From NCBI GenBank assembly GCA_910577195.1, contig CAJTLP010000001.1, forward strand, positions 124,001 through 188,000: a stretch of 64,000 nucleotides of DNA. The letters are read 5' to 3'. Numbering within the stretch: the stretch's first letter is position 1; the number at the start of each line of letters is the position of its first letter. Both the position numbers and the translations under genes were made by a program. The notes under the pieces are model-generated. The model worked only from the letters and a program-made list of their open reading frames with translations. It ran no database searches and was not told the DNA's origin. Positions 42,931 to 51,822 of this stretch are shown here, one piece after another. This DNA comes from an uncultured Eubacterium sp. GTDB lineage: Bacteria; Bacillota; Clostridia; Oscillospirales; Acutalibacteraceae.

Positions 42931-43452
42931 CTACCAGCTTCCTTCAAAAACGGATGTTAATATCGGATCAAGAATCAAAGCTGATATCAACAATACACCT
43001 AAAAGCACTGCGACCATCAGCACAACCGATAACGCAATCATAGATGCTGTACTGCTATCGCCTGCAACTATTTTTCTATGGCAGGAACGCATTATAAAAA
43101 ACATACATAATGCAGGTGTGATTCCTACAAACAATACCTCTATCCCATACTCAAAAAACGTGCCGTAATTAAAATCACACGCAAGGAAAATGCCGATACC
43201 GATTATAATAATGCACATCGGAATGGATACAGCATAATATCTTTTTGCTGCCTTATCGGTATCCACAACATCAAAACTGTAATCCTTAGGCAGTTTTATC
43301 AAGGATGCAAGCCAGATTATAACCATAGCAGGAAATATGGCAAGCGCCTGATAGATTACAGAAAACACAAGATAACCGGAACCGCCTGAAAAATTAGCCA
43401 TATTGAACGGTCTTACTTTTAATATTTTACGTTTTTCCCTATTGTTTTTCAT
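42931..43452 (-). CDS. Membrane protein linked to the radical SAM gene
   Basis: The 173-aa protein has four hydrophobic segments (about residues 25-50, 75-97, 103-125 and 138-162). The soluble start contains a Gly-rich patch (FSGGSGYLVF) just before the first helix. I do not recognise the family. ATG 43452 has AAGGAGGGG upstream. It directly precedes the radical SAM gene and is likely co-transcribed with it and the small basic protein. Confidence 0.7.
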   Translation of the reverse strand: MKNNREKRKILKVRPFNMANFSGGSGYLVFSVIYQALAIFPAMVIIWLASLIKLPKDYSFDVVDTDKAAKRYYAVSIPMCIIIIGIGIFLACDFNYGTFFEYGIEVLFVGITPALCMFFIMRSCHRKIVAGDSSTASMIALSVVLMVAVLLGVLLISALILDPILTSVFEGSW

Positions 43453-43542
43453 AAACACCCCTCCTTAATTGCATAATAGCCTATTATTGCTATAACATCA
43501 ATCCATTTTAAAAAATGTTATAAATCGTTTATATTTCAAAAC

Positions 43543-43618
43543 TGGTCTGCCTGAAGGGATTCGAACCCCCAATCGTCAGAATCGGAATCTGATGCATTAG
43601 CCCTTATGCTACAGGCAG
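43543..43618 (-). tRNA. tRNA-Arg (anticodon CCG)
   Basis: A 76-nt cloverleaf with acceptor CTGCCTG/CAGGCAG, D-stem GCAT/ATGC, anticodon stem TCAGA/TCTGA with loop TTCCGAT, T-loop TTCGAAT, discriminator A and encoded CCA. It reads codon CGG. Confidence 0.95.
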
Positions 43619-43701
43619 ATATATTATTTATATTATAATTACACTTGAAGTTGCAGTCAAGAAAAAGATGTGTTAAAATTATGATAAGAGGTGAAAAAGC
43701 T

Positions 43702-44793
43702 ATGATACAATTTAAAAATGATACCTTTAAAATTATGCAGATTGCCGACACACAGGAGGGTTCTAAGGTAAGTCCTGACACAATGGATTTAATCACTGCC
43801 GCTCTTGATTGTGAAAAACCTGACTTAGTTGTGTACTCAGGTGATCAGATTTGGGGCAAAAGCAACTTCAGGGGCAATAAAGATAAGGTTACTGAAATCC
43901 TATCCGCTTTGACCCATCCTGTCAGAGACCGCAAAATACCTTTTACTGTCTGCTTCGGAAATCACGACAGACAGGTCGGTCTGACCAATGCCGAACAGTT
44001 TGAAATATACAAAAGCTTTGATTACTTTATCGGAGAGAGTGCAGAGGGAATTGACGGTGTTGCAAACCACGTTATCGAAATATGGGATAACGATGAGATT
44101 AAATTCCTGCTCTATCTCATTGACAGCCATTCAAGCCTGAAGGTAGGCTATGATCATGTACACCAGAATCAGATTGACTGGTACAGAAAAACGAGAGACA
44201 GCTATGAGAAAAAGTACGGCAGACTCATTCCATCGGTTGTTATTCAGCACATACCTGTATGTGAAATCTTTGAACTGCTTACAGAAGTAAAAAAAGGTAC
44301 AAAGGGTGCTGTGAGAGGCTTCCGTACTCATGCAAACAGATTTTACATTCTCAATCCTGACAGAGTAAACGCAGACGGATTTATGAAGGAATCCCCTGCC
44401 GACCCACAGGAAAACAGCGGTGAATTTGAGGCCTTCAAAGAAAAGGGAGAGGTTCTCGGTGTTTATTTCGGACACGACCATAACAACTCCTTTAACGGAA
44501 AGGTTGACGGAATTGATCTCGGCTACACACAGGGTGCAGGCTTTCACGTATACGGTCCCGGCAAGGACAGAGGTGTAAGAATCATTGAGCTGAATAAAAA
44601 CGGCACACTGAATACATATGATTTAAGATTCAGGGATATTGTGGGAAACAAGGTAAAAGAGCCGTTCAAATATGCAATGTTCCAGATTATGCCGACTAAT
44701 ATGTTTGACGCTGTCACAAGAGCCGTTAAATTTTTTGCAAGCTTAGGTATCATTGCTATAATTGTTATACTTCTGATATTCTTTTTCGGATAA
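43702..44793 (+). CDS. Calcineurin-like metallophosphoesterase, membrane-tethered
   Basis: The 363-aa protein has metallophosphoesterase motifs: IMQIADTQ at residues 11-18 (Gln18 where His is usual), GDQIW at 47-51, GNHD at 86-89, and GHDH near 255. The C-terminus is a single membrane helix (about residues 343-361), so the enzyme is probably held on the cytoplasmic membrane with the catalytic part inside; no signal peptide is present. The ATG at 43702 follows AAGAGGTGA. It lies 17 bases before the next membrane protein gene on the same strand. Confidence 0.85.
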   Translation: MIQFKNDTFKIMQIADTQEGSKVSPDTMDLITAALDCEKPDLVVYSGDQIWGKSNFRGNKDKVTEILSALTHPVRDRKIPFTVCFGNHDRQVGLTNAEQFEIYKSFDYFIGESAEGIDGVANHVIEIWDNDEIKFLLYLIDSHSSLKVGYDHVHQNQIDWYRKTRDSYEKKYGRLIPSVVIQHIPVCEIFELLTEVKKGTKGAVRGFRTHANRFYILNPDRVNADGFMKESPADPQENSGEFEAFKEKGEVLGVYFGHDHNNSFNGKVDGIDLGYTQGAGFHVYGPGKDRGVRIIELNKNGTLNTYDLRFRDIVGNKVKEPFKYAMFQIMPTNMFDAVTRAVKFFASLGIIAIIVILLIFFFG

Positions 44794-44810
44794 TGAATAG
44801 GAGATAAACT

Positions 44811-45629
44811 ATGTATGCTTTATACGTTATATTAATCGTTCTTTATACAATCCTTTTGATATTCTACGAAATCGGTATAACGGTTGCCGTAGCACTTGAC
44901 AGCAAGGGAAGAAAAATCAAGGATAGAAGTATGTGGATTATTTTAACTGTATTTTTCCCACTGATTTGTCCGATTATTTACTTCGCTAAAAAGAAAACGC
45001 TGGTGTCTGCCGCATCAAAAAAATGTATGAACTGCGGTACAATTTATACTGAAGATAAATTTTTATGCCCTGACTGTAAATGCGTTGAATATAGCTTAAA
45101 CGAAATCCAACAGGATAACAAGCAGATAAAAAAGGGAAAAATATGGGCAAAGCTTTCTGCCGGCTCTCTGGCATTGGGGATTATAGCTTTCATCGCAGTA
45201 ATGGCTATTACTATCTTTTCAAATGGTGCAATAAACGCCGGAGAAATAAGATTGAAAAAGGAATTTCCGATGACCCACTATGCCTATAATGTGGACGGCG
45301 TAGAAACATATTACGATTTACACGGCAATGCATATACCGATGCGGATGATGTTTTGTACTATGACAAATATGAAAATTGTTATAAATACAATCCTTATAC
45401 CGGCGATTTTATCGACAGTAAAGGAAACAAGTATCCGCTTTACAGTATCAATTTTGATGCTGACGGACATTTTGTATATCTTGAAAATTATGATGATTTA
45501 GAATATATAAATGATGCATCAATGAAAAAGTCCGACGGCAAAGGCAATGAGTATTACAGTTATCTTATAACAAGCTGGGACGCTGACGGAAATTTGGTTG
45601 ACAGTTATACAGGTGAGCCGTTATTCTGA
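44811..45629 (+). CDS. Membrane protein with zinc ribbon and Tyr/Asp-rich domain
   Basis: The 272-aa protein has an N-terminal membrane helix, a second hydrophobic segment, a four-Cys ribbon (CMNCG then CPDC, residues about 65-85) and a third helix near 125-145. A C-terminal domain rich in Tyr, Asp and Gly follows (YYDLHGNAYTD...TGDFIDSKGN). The same domain recurs in the product of 54565-55224. The domain function is not known. It is downstream of the phosphoesterase gene and probably in the same transcript. Confidence 0.75.
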   Translation: MYALYVILIVLYTILLIFYEIGITVAVALDSKGRKIKDRSMWIILTVFFPLICPIIYFAKKKTLVSAASKKCMNCGTIYTEDKFLCPDCKCVEYSLNEIQQDNKQIKKGKIWAKLSAGSLALGIIAFIAVMAITIFSNGAINAGEIRLKKEFPMTHYAYNVDGVETYYDLHGNAYTDADDVLYYDKYENCYKYNPYTGDFIDSKGNKYPLYSINFDADGHFVYLENYDDLEYINDASMKKSDGKGNEYYSYLITSWDADGNLVDSYTGEPLF

Positions 45630-45647
45630 ACAACTTTAATATAAAAT

Positions 45648-45686
45648 AAAAATGCAGTCTGAATATAAAATTCAGACTGCATTTTT
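45648..45686. terminator. Bidirectional terminator
   Basis: A perfect 17-bp stem (45648-45664 with 45670-45686, loop ATAAA) has A and T flanks, between convergent genes. Confidence 0.9.
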
Positions 45687-45688
45687 AT

Positions 45689-46570
45689 TTATAAATCTAT
45701 TGTTGCGTAAACGCCGTAATGGTCTGACACATAACCATTTGCAGTATCATTTAAAATCATATAATCAACAGGTGTTGCATCGGTGAAAATGAAGTCAATC
45801 GGCTCACCATCATTTTCAAGATTACCCCAGTCGGTGTATGTACTTTGCTTATTCTGCGGTGCTGCGGATGAACAGCTTGTCAGTACTTCGCTTATTGTCT
45901 GAATAGGGTTACCGCTTTCAATATCATTAAAGTCACCTGTTAACACAATCTTAAAATCATGCTGGGATGAGGTTAATTTAATTTCATTGATTTTATCCCT
46001 GATAACCTGTGCACCGAAAACTCTTGCCTCGTCGCTGGCATTATCAAGGTGCGTATTCATATGCAGATAGCACTCACCTGTTCCTTTATTTCTGAGCATT
46101 ACATAGGAGCAAACTCTGTAACAGCCTGCACCCTCGTACTTACTTTCAGTGTCAGGCGTTTCGGAAAGCCAGAAGGTATCCCTCATAATACACTCATACT
46201 TATCCTTGAGCCAGAAAACGGAATTCATCTCGCTCTTCTTCTCATTATCATCGCCGCCGCGCTGAACACCGTAGCTGTCATACGCAGGCATTAAATCAGC
46301 CAGCTTATTCATCCAGTCGGAATTCATTTCCTGTGTACCAATTGAATCAGGATGAACGGCATTCATATATGCGGCAAAGCGTTTTACCCTTTCACTGCTT
46401 GCCGTACCCTTGATAAAATTACCCCAAGGGGCTGCACAGTTAAAGGAAACGATTGAGATATCTCCTGTTTTTATATCAGGACAGAACGTAAATTCCGAAA
46501 CCTTTGAGCAGCCTGAAAATGCACAAACAATAAGCACTGCAGAAAATAATACACCTAATAGCTTTTTCAT
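45689..46570 (-). CDS. Lipoprotein with endonuclease/exonuclease/phosphatase domain
   Basis: The 293-aa protein has a signal peptide with lipobox AFSGC (Cys near residue 21) and an EEP-fold domain: SFNCAAPWG near 45, QEMNSDW with the metal Glu near 100, HMNTHLDN near 170, LTGDFND near 212 and the final SDHYGVYA. EEP enzymes cut phosphodiesters in nucleic acids, inositol phosphates or sphingolipids, so an extracellular phosphodiesterase is likely, with unknown substrate. It overlaps or abuts the hydroxyacid dehydrogenase gene in a probable three-gene transcript that begins with the GH51 gene. Confidence 0.88.
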   Translation of the reverse strand: MKKLLGVLFSAVLIVCAFSGCSKVSEFTFCPDIKTGDISIVSFNCAAPWGNFIKGTASSERVKRFAAYMNAVHPDSIGTQEMNSDWMNKLADLMPAYDSYGVQRGGDDNEKKSEMNSVFWLKDKYECIMRDTFWLSETPDTESKYEGAGCYRVCSYVMLRNKGTGECYLHMNTHLDNASDEARVFGAQVIRDKINEIKLTSSQHDFKIVLTGDFNDIESGNPIQTISEVLTSCSSAAPQNKQSTYTDWGNLENDGEPIDFIFTDATPVDYMILNDTANGYVSDHYGVYATIDL

Positions 46571-46571
46571 A

Positions 46572-47540
46572 TCAGTTCACCCTATTTCTTAACGGCTTGC
46601 CGTTAATATAATTTGTTATATTATTCCATATGTTTTTGTAAATTTTTTTCACAGTCAGGTTTGTGATTCCGGCAATATGCGGTGTTAATATCAGTTTATC
46701 CCTTACTCTTTCATCCAGGAGAATATTATCCCTTTCAACAGGCTCAGGTGATATTACATCAAGTCCTGCGCCTGCAATTTCGTTATTAAGCAGAGCATTC
46801 AGCAAGGCCTCATTATTTACCAGGTCACCGCGTGAGGTGTTGATTAAAAAGGCATCCTCCCTCATTTTTGAGAGAAACTCAGAATCAACCATTTCCCTCG
46901 TATCATCTGTAACTGCAACGTGAAGGGATACAAAATCGGACTGCTTAAGAAGTTCATCCATAGAACAGTAGGCAACATCATACTCCTCCTCAAGTTCCTG
47001 ATACCTTGTTCGGTTGGTATAAATCACTCTGGCACCTAAGGCATTGCAGAATTTAGCCGTTGCTTTGGCAATATCGCCGAATCCGATTAATCCCACCGTG
47101 CACTGGCTGAGCTCTCTTATTACACCGAAGGAGGCCTTTTTTACATCAATCTGCCTTCCGTCGTATACAGACTGATGACCTGTGATAATCTGCTTTAAAC
47201 AGGAAAGCATTAAAAGCAGTGTATCCTCAGCAACGGCGGTATCATTTACACCCTTGTTGTTACAGACAATAATACCCTTCTCTGTAGCATATTCCACATC
47301 TACACCCTGATAGCCTACACCCTCAGAGTGAATGAGCTTAAGCTGAGGCATACGGTCAATGAGCTCGCGATCAGCTTTTCCCATCGCATCAAGGAAGAGA
47401 AGCTCTGTATTCTCTGCATCACTCAGTAAATGTTCCCTGTCACTCAGTTTTATAACCTTAACATTATGCGCCTTAAGGTCAGGAATATTTTTAAAAAGCG
47501 CTTCCTCAGTTGTTACATTTGAATAAAAGGTTATGTTCAT
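46572..47540 (-). CDS. D-isomer 2-hydroxyacid dehydrogenase
   Basis: The 322-aa enzyme has the family's NAD-binding Rossmann motif (GLIGFGDIAKATAKF near residue 145), the signature RGDLVNNEALL near 230 (catalytic Arg) and the catalytic His in TPHIAGIT near 280. It reduces a 2-keto acid or oxidises a D-2-hydroxyacid; the substrate is not clear. The ATG at 47540 overlaps the stop of the GH51 gene by four bases (ATGA), so translation is coupled. Confidence 0.88.
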   Translation of the reverse strand: MNITFYSNVTTEEALFKNIPDLKAHNVKVIKLSDREHLLSDAENTELLFLDAMGKADRELIDRMPQLKLIHSEGVGYQGVDVEYATEKGIIVCNNKGVNDTAVAEDTLLLMLSCLKQIITGHQSVYDGRQIDVKKASFGVIRELSQCTVGLIGFGDIAKATAKFCNALGARVIYTNRTRYQELEEEYDVAYCSMDELLKQSDFVSLHVAVTDDTREMVDSEFLSKMREDAFLINTSRGDLVNNEALLNALLNNEIAGAGLDVISPEPVERDNILLDERVRDKLILTPHIAGITNLTVKKIYKNIWNNITNYINGKPLRNRVN

Positions 47541-49933
47541 TTTCCATTCTTCTTTGACTTTTTCTTTTTGATTGTTACAATAATCGCAATAACTGCACCG
47601 ATAATAACCACACCGCCTGCTGCACCGCAAGGCACACCGATTTTAATCGCATCCGGCAGATAGCTTATAGTCTCCTGTGTCATTGTATTTATAAAGTTCG
47701 GTAAGGTATATAATGCTGCGCCGTCGTTGCTTCCGTAAGCGATACGAAGAACGGTAACATCATATTTACCCATATCAACACTAACCTTTTCCCCCGTCTT
47801 ATATTCCTGTTCAACAGGGAATGTGGTATTCTTGCCAATCTCATTGCAGGCGGATTTATAACTACCCTCAATGGACTGAGCAGATACACGGTTGATATCG
47901 CCGAAGCCTGACAGGTTCACATCCACACTCTGTGCCTTGCCTGTGGTATTTACCAGTTTAACATACAAGGTCTGTGCGTTCTCGTCCACAGTTACAGACT
48001 CATAAATACCGTCCTGAACGGTTTCTCCGTTTGCAAATGTGGACGCAAGATATTTTGTGCCGTAGTTATTTGCATACAGCATCTGAACGTAATAATTCGG
48101 AGTAAGCACAACCTCCTGAGAATCAAACCATATCAGGTTAACGTTCCAACTCTGTGCATTCACCTTTGCAAAGGTCGGTGCATAGGATGCCATTTCAACC
48201 ACATCGCCGTTACGCTCAACACCTGTCAGATAGCTTGCCTCTTCAACTGCACCAAACATATTTGACTTGGTGAGCAGCGTACCCACACCTGCAGGTGTAA
48301 CTGCATACTCACCGATAAATACGTGTGCACCGTCTCGGTCAAAATTATCGTATCTGTTATTATGGTCAAAGAGATATCCGTCATAGGTGTAGTAATGCTC
48401 ATCGACTACAGTATCACGGAAATCCTTGTTAATCCAGCTCCAGTTCTCATCATAAGCCTCACCCTCAAGATATGTGCCTGAGGATGAAATCACTGTAATT
48501 TCAGGATAAGCCTTCTTCACTTCCTTGTAAAGTGCTCTGAAATTTCTTTCGTAAATGCTGCCCCAGTTCTCATTGCCGAGACCGATATATTTAATATTGA
48601 ATGGCTGAGCACTGCCGTTGGCTGCACGGATTGCACCCCAATAGGTCTTTGTAGCATCACCGTTGGCATATTCAATCAAATCCAGAATATCCTGCACATA
48701 GGCATCCCACTCCTTTGTACCCGGACGAAGTGCAATGGTATCCAAATATTTTTCAAAGTCCGCATCGTTTTTGATATTCAGACCGTCAATATAATTTGTA
48801 AAATCTTCTCTTTCCTGCGTATTTTCAGGATCAATATTTCTTGTTTCCGTCAGATATGTCTCCCACTCGGAATCAGACATCGTATTCTTTTTAAGAGCCA
48901 GAACGTGATCATCATAGCCTGCTCTTGCCTGACAGGTAAGACCCACATTTAAAATAGGAAGAGCCTCTGCTTTAAGATCACTGCAAAGCTGAAAATACTC
49001 GTGATAACCCATTGCCATCGTGTTTATGTAATCTCTGCCCACATCATCTCTCCAGAGATTATAAAACTGAACACGCTCCTCAAGAGGACCGATTGTTTCC
49101 TTCCAGTTGTAAAGGTTTGCAAGGCTGTCGCCCTCAGCAAGGCAGCCGCCCGGAAAACGGATAAAGGACGGATTCATCTGCTCCAGCGCTGTGTAAAGGT
49201 CTGAACGCAGTGTGGTATATTTCCACTCATCTGTACCGTATCCGTGACTGTCCTTCGGAACAAGTGTTACAAAGTCAAGGCAGATTGTACCCTTGCCGTT
49301 GAATTCTATGGTAAGTCCTCCGTCCTCCTGTGCAACAGAAGTAAGGGTTGTTGAAAGCTTATTCCAGATGTTACCGCTTTTTGAAATATCAAGCTCTGTA
49401 ATATTGGACCTGTTTTTTTCAGAATCAAGATAAACCGAAACAGTGCCCTCAAAATCCTTATTATTTATGTAACAGGAAAAATCATATTCAGCATTTTCCT
49501 TAAATCCCATATCAGGTGTGCTTGCTTTTTTCTCGTCTCTGTCGTAGGTTTTGTAATCATACATCTCCGTAAAGCCGAGATTGGTCACACTGCCCTTGCC
49601 CTCAACTCGGATCGTTGCATATGTAGGGTTATTGATATTAAGCGGTGCTGACGTATCATCGGTTGAAACATCAAGGTTATCAAATTTCCAGCCTGTTGTC
49701 CTGTTAAATTCATACTCAAATGAATCATTGTTTACAAGATTGGATACAAGTCCGCCGTCACAGGCATATGAAATATCCTCAATAAACAAACCATAAAGCT
49801 TATCGGATATATCGTGCGAGCTGTCCTTTGCCGAAATATTGAGAGTCTTATTATTTTCCTCTGCCTGAGCAGGGAAAACAAATATAGTTAACATTAAAAT
49901 AAGAGCGGTTAAAAAAGCAGATATTCTTTTCAT
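47537..49933 (-). CDS. Cell-anchored GH51 alpha-L-arabinofuranosidase
   Basis: GH51 enzymes remove arabinose from arabinan and arabinoxylan. The 798-aa protein has a signal peptide (residues 1-24, ending PAQA), an N-terminal carbohydrate-binding-like region, the acid/base Glu in GLGNENWG near 455 and the nucleophile Glu in FIGEYA near 541. It ends in a C-terminal membrane helix with Lys-rich tail, which suggests surface anchoring. Residues about 365-430 form an insert with a run of acidic and Asn-rich sequence. ATG 49933 has GAGGAG upstream. Confidence 0.92.
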   Translation of the reverse strand: MKRISAFLTALILMLTIFVFPAQAEENNKTLNISAKDSSHDISDKLYGLFIEDISYACDGGLVSNLVNNDSFEYEFNRTTGWKFDNLDVSTDDTSAPLNINNPTYATIRVEGKGSVTNLGFTEMYDYKTYDRDEKKASTPDMGFKENAEYDFSCYINNKDFEGTVSVYLDSEKNRSNITELDISKSGNIWNKLSTTLTSVAQEDGGLTIEFNGKGTICLDFVTLVPKDSHGYGTDEWKYTTLRSDLYTALEQMNPSFIRFPGGCLAEGDSLANLYNWKETIGPLEERVQFYNLWRDDVGRDYINTMAMGYHEYFQLCSDLKAEALPILNVGLTCQARAGYDDHVLALKKNTMSDSEWETYLTETRNIDPENTQEREDFTNYIDGLNIKNDADFEKYLDTIALRPGTKEWDAYVQDILDLIEYANGDATKTYWGAIRAANGSAQPFNIKYIGLGNENWGSIYERNFRALYKEVKKAYPEITVISSSGTYLEGEAYDENWSWINKDFRDTVVDEHYYTYDGYLFDHNNRYDNFDRDGAHVFIGEYAVTPAGVGTLLTKSNMFGAVEEASYLTGVERNGDVVEMASYAPTFAKVNAQSWNVNLIWFDSQEVVLTPNYYVQMLYANNYGTKYLASTFANGETVQDGIYESVTVDENAQTLYVKLVNTTGKAQSVDVNLSGFGDINRVSAQSIEGSYKSACNEIGKNTTFPVEQEYKTGEKVSVDMGKYDVTVLRIAYGSNDGAALYTLPNFINTMTQETISYLPDAIKIGVPCGAAGGVVIIGAVIAIIVTIKKKKSKKNGK

Positions 49934-50009
49934 ATCGTTTCTCCTCATCTTTTATGGCTTGATTATAACATTATATATAATGTTTTGTCAAAAAAATTAA
50001 TTTTAGGTC

Positions 50010-50038
50010 TTGAAAAATACAAAAGAATATGTAATAAT
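50010..50038 (+). promoter_or_regulatory. Promoter of the tRNA-Pro gene
   Basis: TTGAAA (50010-50015) and TAATAA/AATAAT near 50032-50038 lie 16-17 bases apart, about 15 bases before the tRNA. Confidence 0.5.
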
Positions 50039-50052
50039 AGTTATCACGAAAT

Positions 50053-50129
<77 letters not shown>

Positions 50130-50131
50130 AT

Positions 50132-50166
50132 AAAAAAGAGAAACACTTTGCGTGTTTCTCTTTTTT
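50132..50166 (+). terminator. Terminator after tRNA-Pro
   Basis: A 15-bp stem (50132-50146 with 50152-50166, loop TTTGC) with a run of T after it. Confidence 0.9.
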
Positions 50167-50293
50167 ATTTATAGCAGAACAAGAACTTGAACCTGTGAAG
50201 GTCTGCCAAGCCTGTGCCCCTATTGTCCTGCGGCTCGGTTTATGATATAATTTTGTTTGACAGATAAACTGGAATTTGAAAGGAAGATGAAAT

Positions 50294-50704
50294 ATGGGAA
50301 TATCCGATAAGTTTAAGAAGAAAAATGAAATAAACAAGGAAGAAAAGGCGATCGAAGTGATTACTCAAATATTGAAAGCCTTCCATTCAAAAGAATACGG
50401 AAAGATTATAAATTATGTGGATGAATCAAAAGAAGATGATTTAACATCTTTATTTGAATGTGTGGAATCCACTTTATCTGAAAATGGTTTTGGGGCAATT
50501 GATGAGTATGGAACGCTTTGCAATTTTCATCCACAATATAAATACTCTCAATTATCGTTATATGAATATGATGATAATACCGGCTTTGCCGTTGATTATG
50601 ATATGACTTCCAATTCTGAATTGGTTGACCTGACACTGCAGTTAAAATTTTTATATACAAATAACGGATTAAAAACAATTTTTTCAGGAATTGAACCGCA
50701 GTAA
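50294..50704 (+). CDS. Small hypothetical protein
   Basis: The 136-aa protein has a charged N-terminus and a mixed alpha/beta domain with IIDYVDESKEDD-like segments and Phe/Tyr-rich strands. It has no signal peptide or membrane helix. The pattern resembles small DUF domains found near polymorphic toxins, but I cannot name the family firmly. It begins shortly after the tRNA-Pro terminator. Confidence 0.6.
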   Translation: MGISDKFKKKNEINKEEKAIEVITQILKAFHSKEYGKIINYVDESKEDDLTSLFECVESTLSENGFGAIDEYGTLCNFHPQYKYSQLSLYEYDDNTGFAVDYDMTSNSELVDLTLQLKFLYTNNGLKTIFSGIEPQ

Positions 50705-50741
50705 ATTAGAATTTGCATTACTAATATGTTACTGGCAAACT

Positions 50742-50807
50742 GTAGGAGCGAATTCAATATCCGCCCAAATGTTTTTATATTGTAGGATGATATGGAATCA
50801 TCCCCTA
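50742..50807. repeat. Two REP-like short palindromes
   Basis: Two neighbouring units start with TGTAGG (50741 and 50781). The second forms GGATGAT-ATGGA-ATCATCC (50785-50803); the first is an imperfect version with GGAGCGAAT/ATCCGCC. They resemble the hairpin at 14858-14878. Confidence 0.55.
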
Positions 50808-50850
50808 AATTAACAGGAATGCACCTGAAATATTTTAACGAGGTAATATT

Positions 50851-51420
50851 GTGAAAACAGATGCTTTATTTCAAGATTTGAGAAACAAAAATAATATTAT
50901 TGTTTTAGAAAACACAGAAGACAATATTAAAAAATCTTTTGAAAATAAATATCAGCACTTTAAAGATAAATTTTTTTATGAACAGTTTCTGAATTGCGGC
51001 GGTTTCATAATTGATAATTGGATCAGAATATACGGCTGTGGTGAAATAAATGCAATTAGAAAAAATGAATTATATAATAAAAACGGCACTGTCGACATAT
51101 TGATTGGTGAAGATGTACTGGGAGGACTTTTTGCCTTAAAGGATGATATCGTTTTTTATTTTGCACCGGACACAAATGAATGGGAAGATTTAAACGCTTA
51201 TTACACTCAATTTATAAACTGGTTAATTAACAGTCCGTCAGATGTTCATATTTTTTATCAATCGTACAGATGGAACACGTGGAAAAGTGACAGTGAACAG
51301 CTTAAATTAGATGAGGGTTATTCTTTTTATCCGTTACTGCAGTTTGACTATGATATTGAAAAAAGAAGCAGAAAAATCATTTCTATAGATGAATTGATAC
51401 GATTCAATCTTGGGATATAA
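50851..51420 (+). CDS. DUF2625-like protein
   Basis: The 189-aa protein has the pattern FLNCGGFIIDNWIRIYGCGE near residue 45 and GGLFALKDDIVFYFAPDT near 90, as in DUF2625 proteins. Those are cytoplasmic, of unknown function and often found near other SMI1/SUKH-like genes. It lies just after the preceding small protein gene with 146 bases between, holding REP-like palindromes. GAGGTAATATT precedes the GTG start at 50851. Confidence 0.75.
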   Translation: MKTDALFQDLRNKNNIIVLENTEDNIKKSFENKYQHFKDKFFYEQFLNCGGFIIDNWIRIYGCGEINAIRKNELYNKNGTVDILIGEDVLGGLFALKDDIVFYFAPDTNEWEDLNAYYTQFINWLINSPSDVHIFYQSYRWNTWKSDSEQLKLDEGYSFYPLLQFDYDIEKRSRKIISIDELIRFNLGI

Positions 51421-51516
51421 CATTATTTCATTCAGTTACATCAATATAATAACAAAACACAATATTGTATAAAATATCCATTCATACAAATACTAACAAA
51501 AAGATGAGGTGTTTGT

Positions 51517-51822
51517 ATGAATATAAATGATAAAAATATCAGGCAGGAAGTGTTTGAATCGGATATTCCGGTTGTTCTGGATTTCTACTCCGACACCTGT
51601 ATGCCCTGCAAGATGCTCTCCCCTGTTTTGGACGATCTCGGCAAATTGTACAAGGACAAATTAAAAATCTGCAAGCTTAATGTAAATGAGAATTCACAGC
51701 TTGCAGACGAATACGGAGTTATGGCCGTACCTACGCTTATGTACGTAAAAAACGGTAGGGAAATCAACAGGACAATCGGCTTTATCAATAAAAATGAAAT
51801 ACTGGAGCATCTGAATTTATAA
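51517..51822 (+). CDS. Thioredoxin with CMPC active site
   Basis: The 101-aa protein has a thioredoxin fold with active-site CMPC at residues 28-31 in place of the standard CGPC, and cis-Pro in VPTLMY near 72. It should reduce disulfides in the cytoplasm using electrons from the reductase encoded right behind it (stop and start share a base, TAATG). The Met-Pro dipeptide in the active site may alter its redox potential. Confidence 0.93.
   Translation: MNINDKNIRQEVFESDIPVVLDFYSDTCMPCKMLSPVLDDLGKLYKDKLKICKLNVNENSQLADEYGVMAVPTLMYVKNGREINRTIGFINKNEILEHLNL

Noticed and set aside
43536..43796. Minus-strand reading frame across the tRNA-Arg
   Set aside because: It overlaps the tRNA and the start of the phosphoesterase gene and has no ribosome site.
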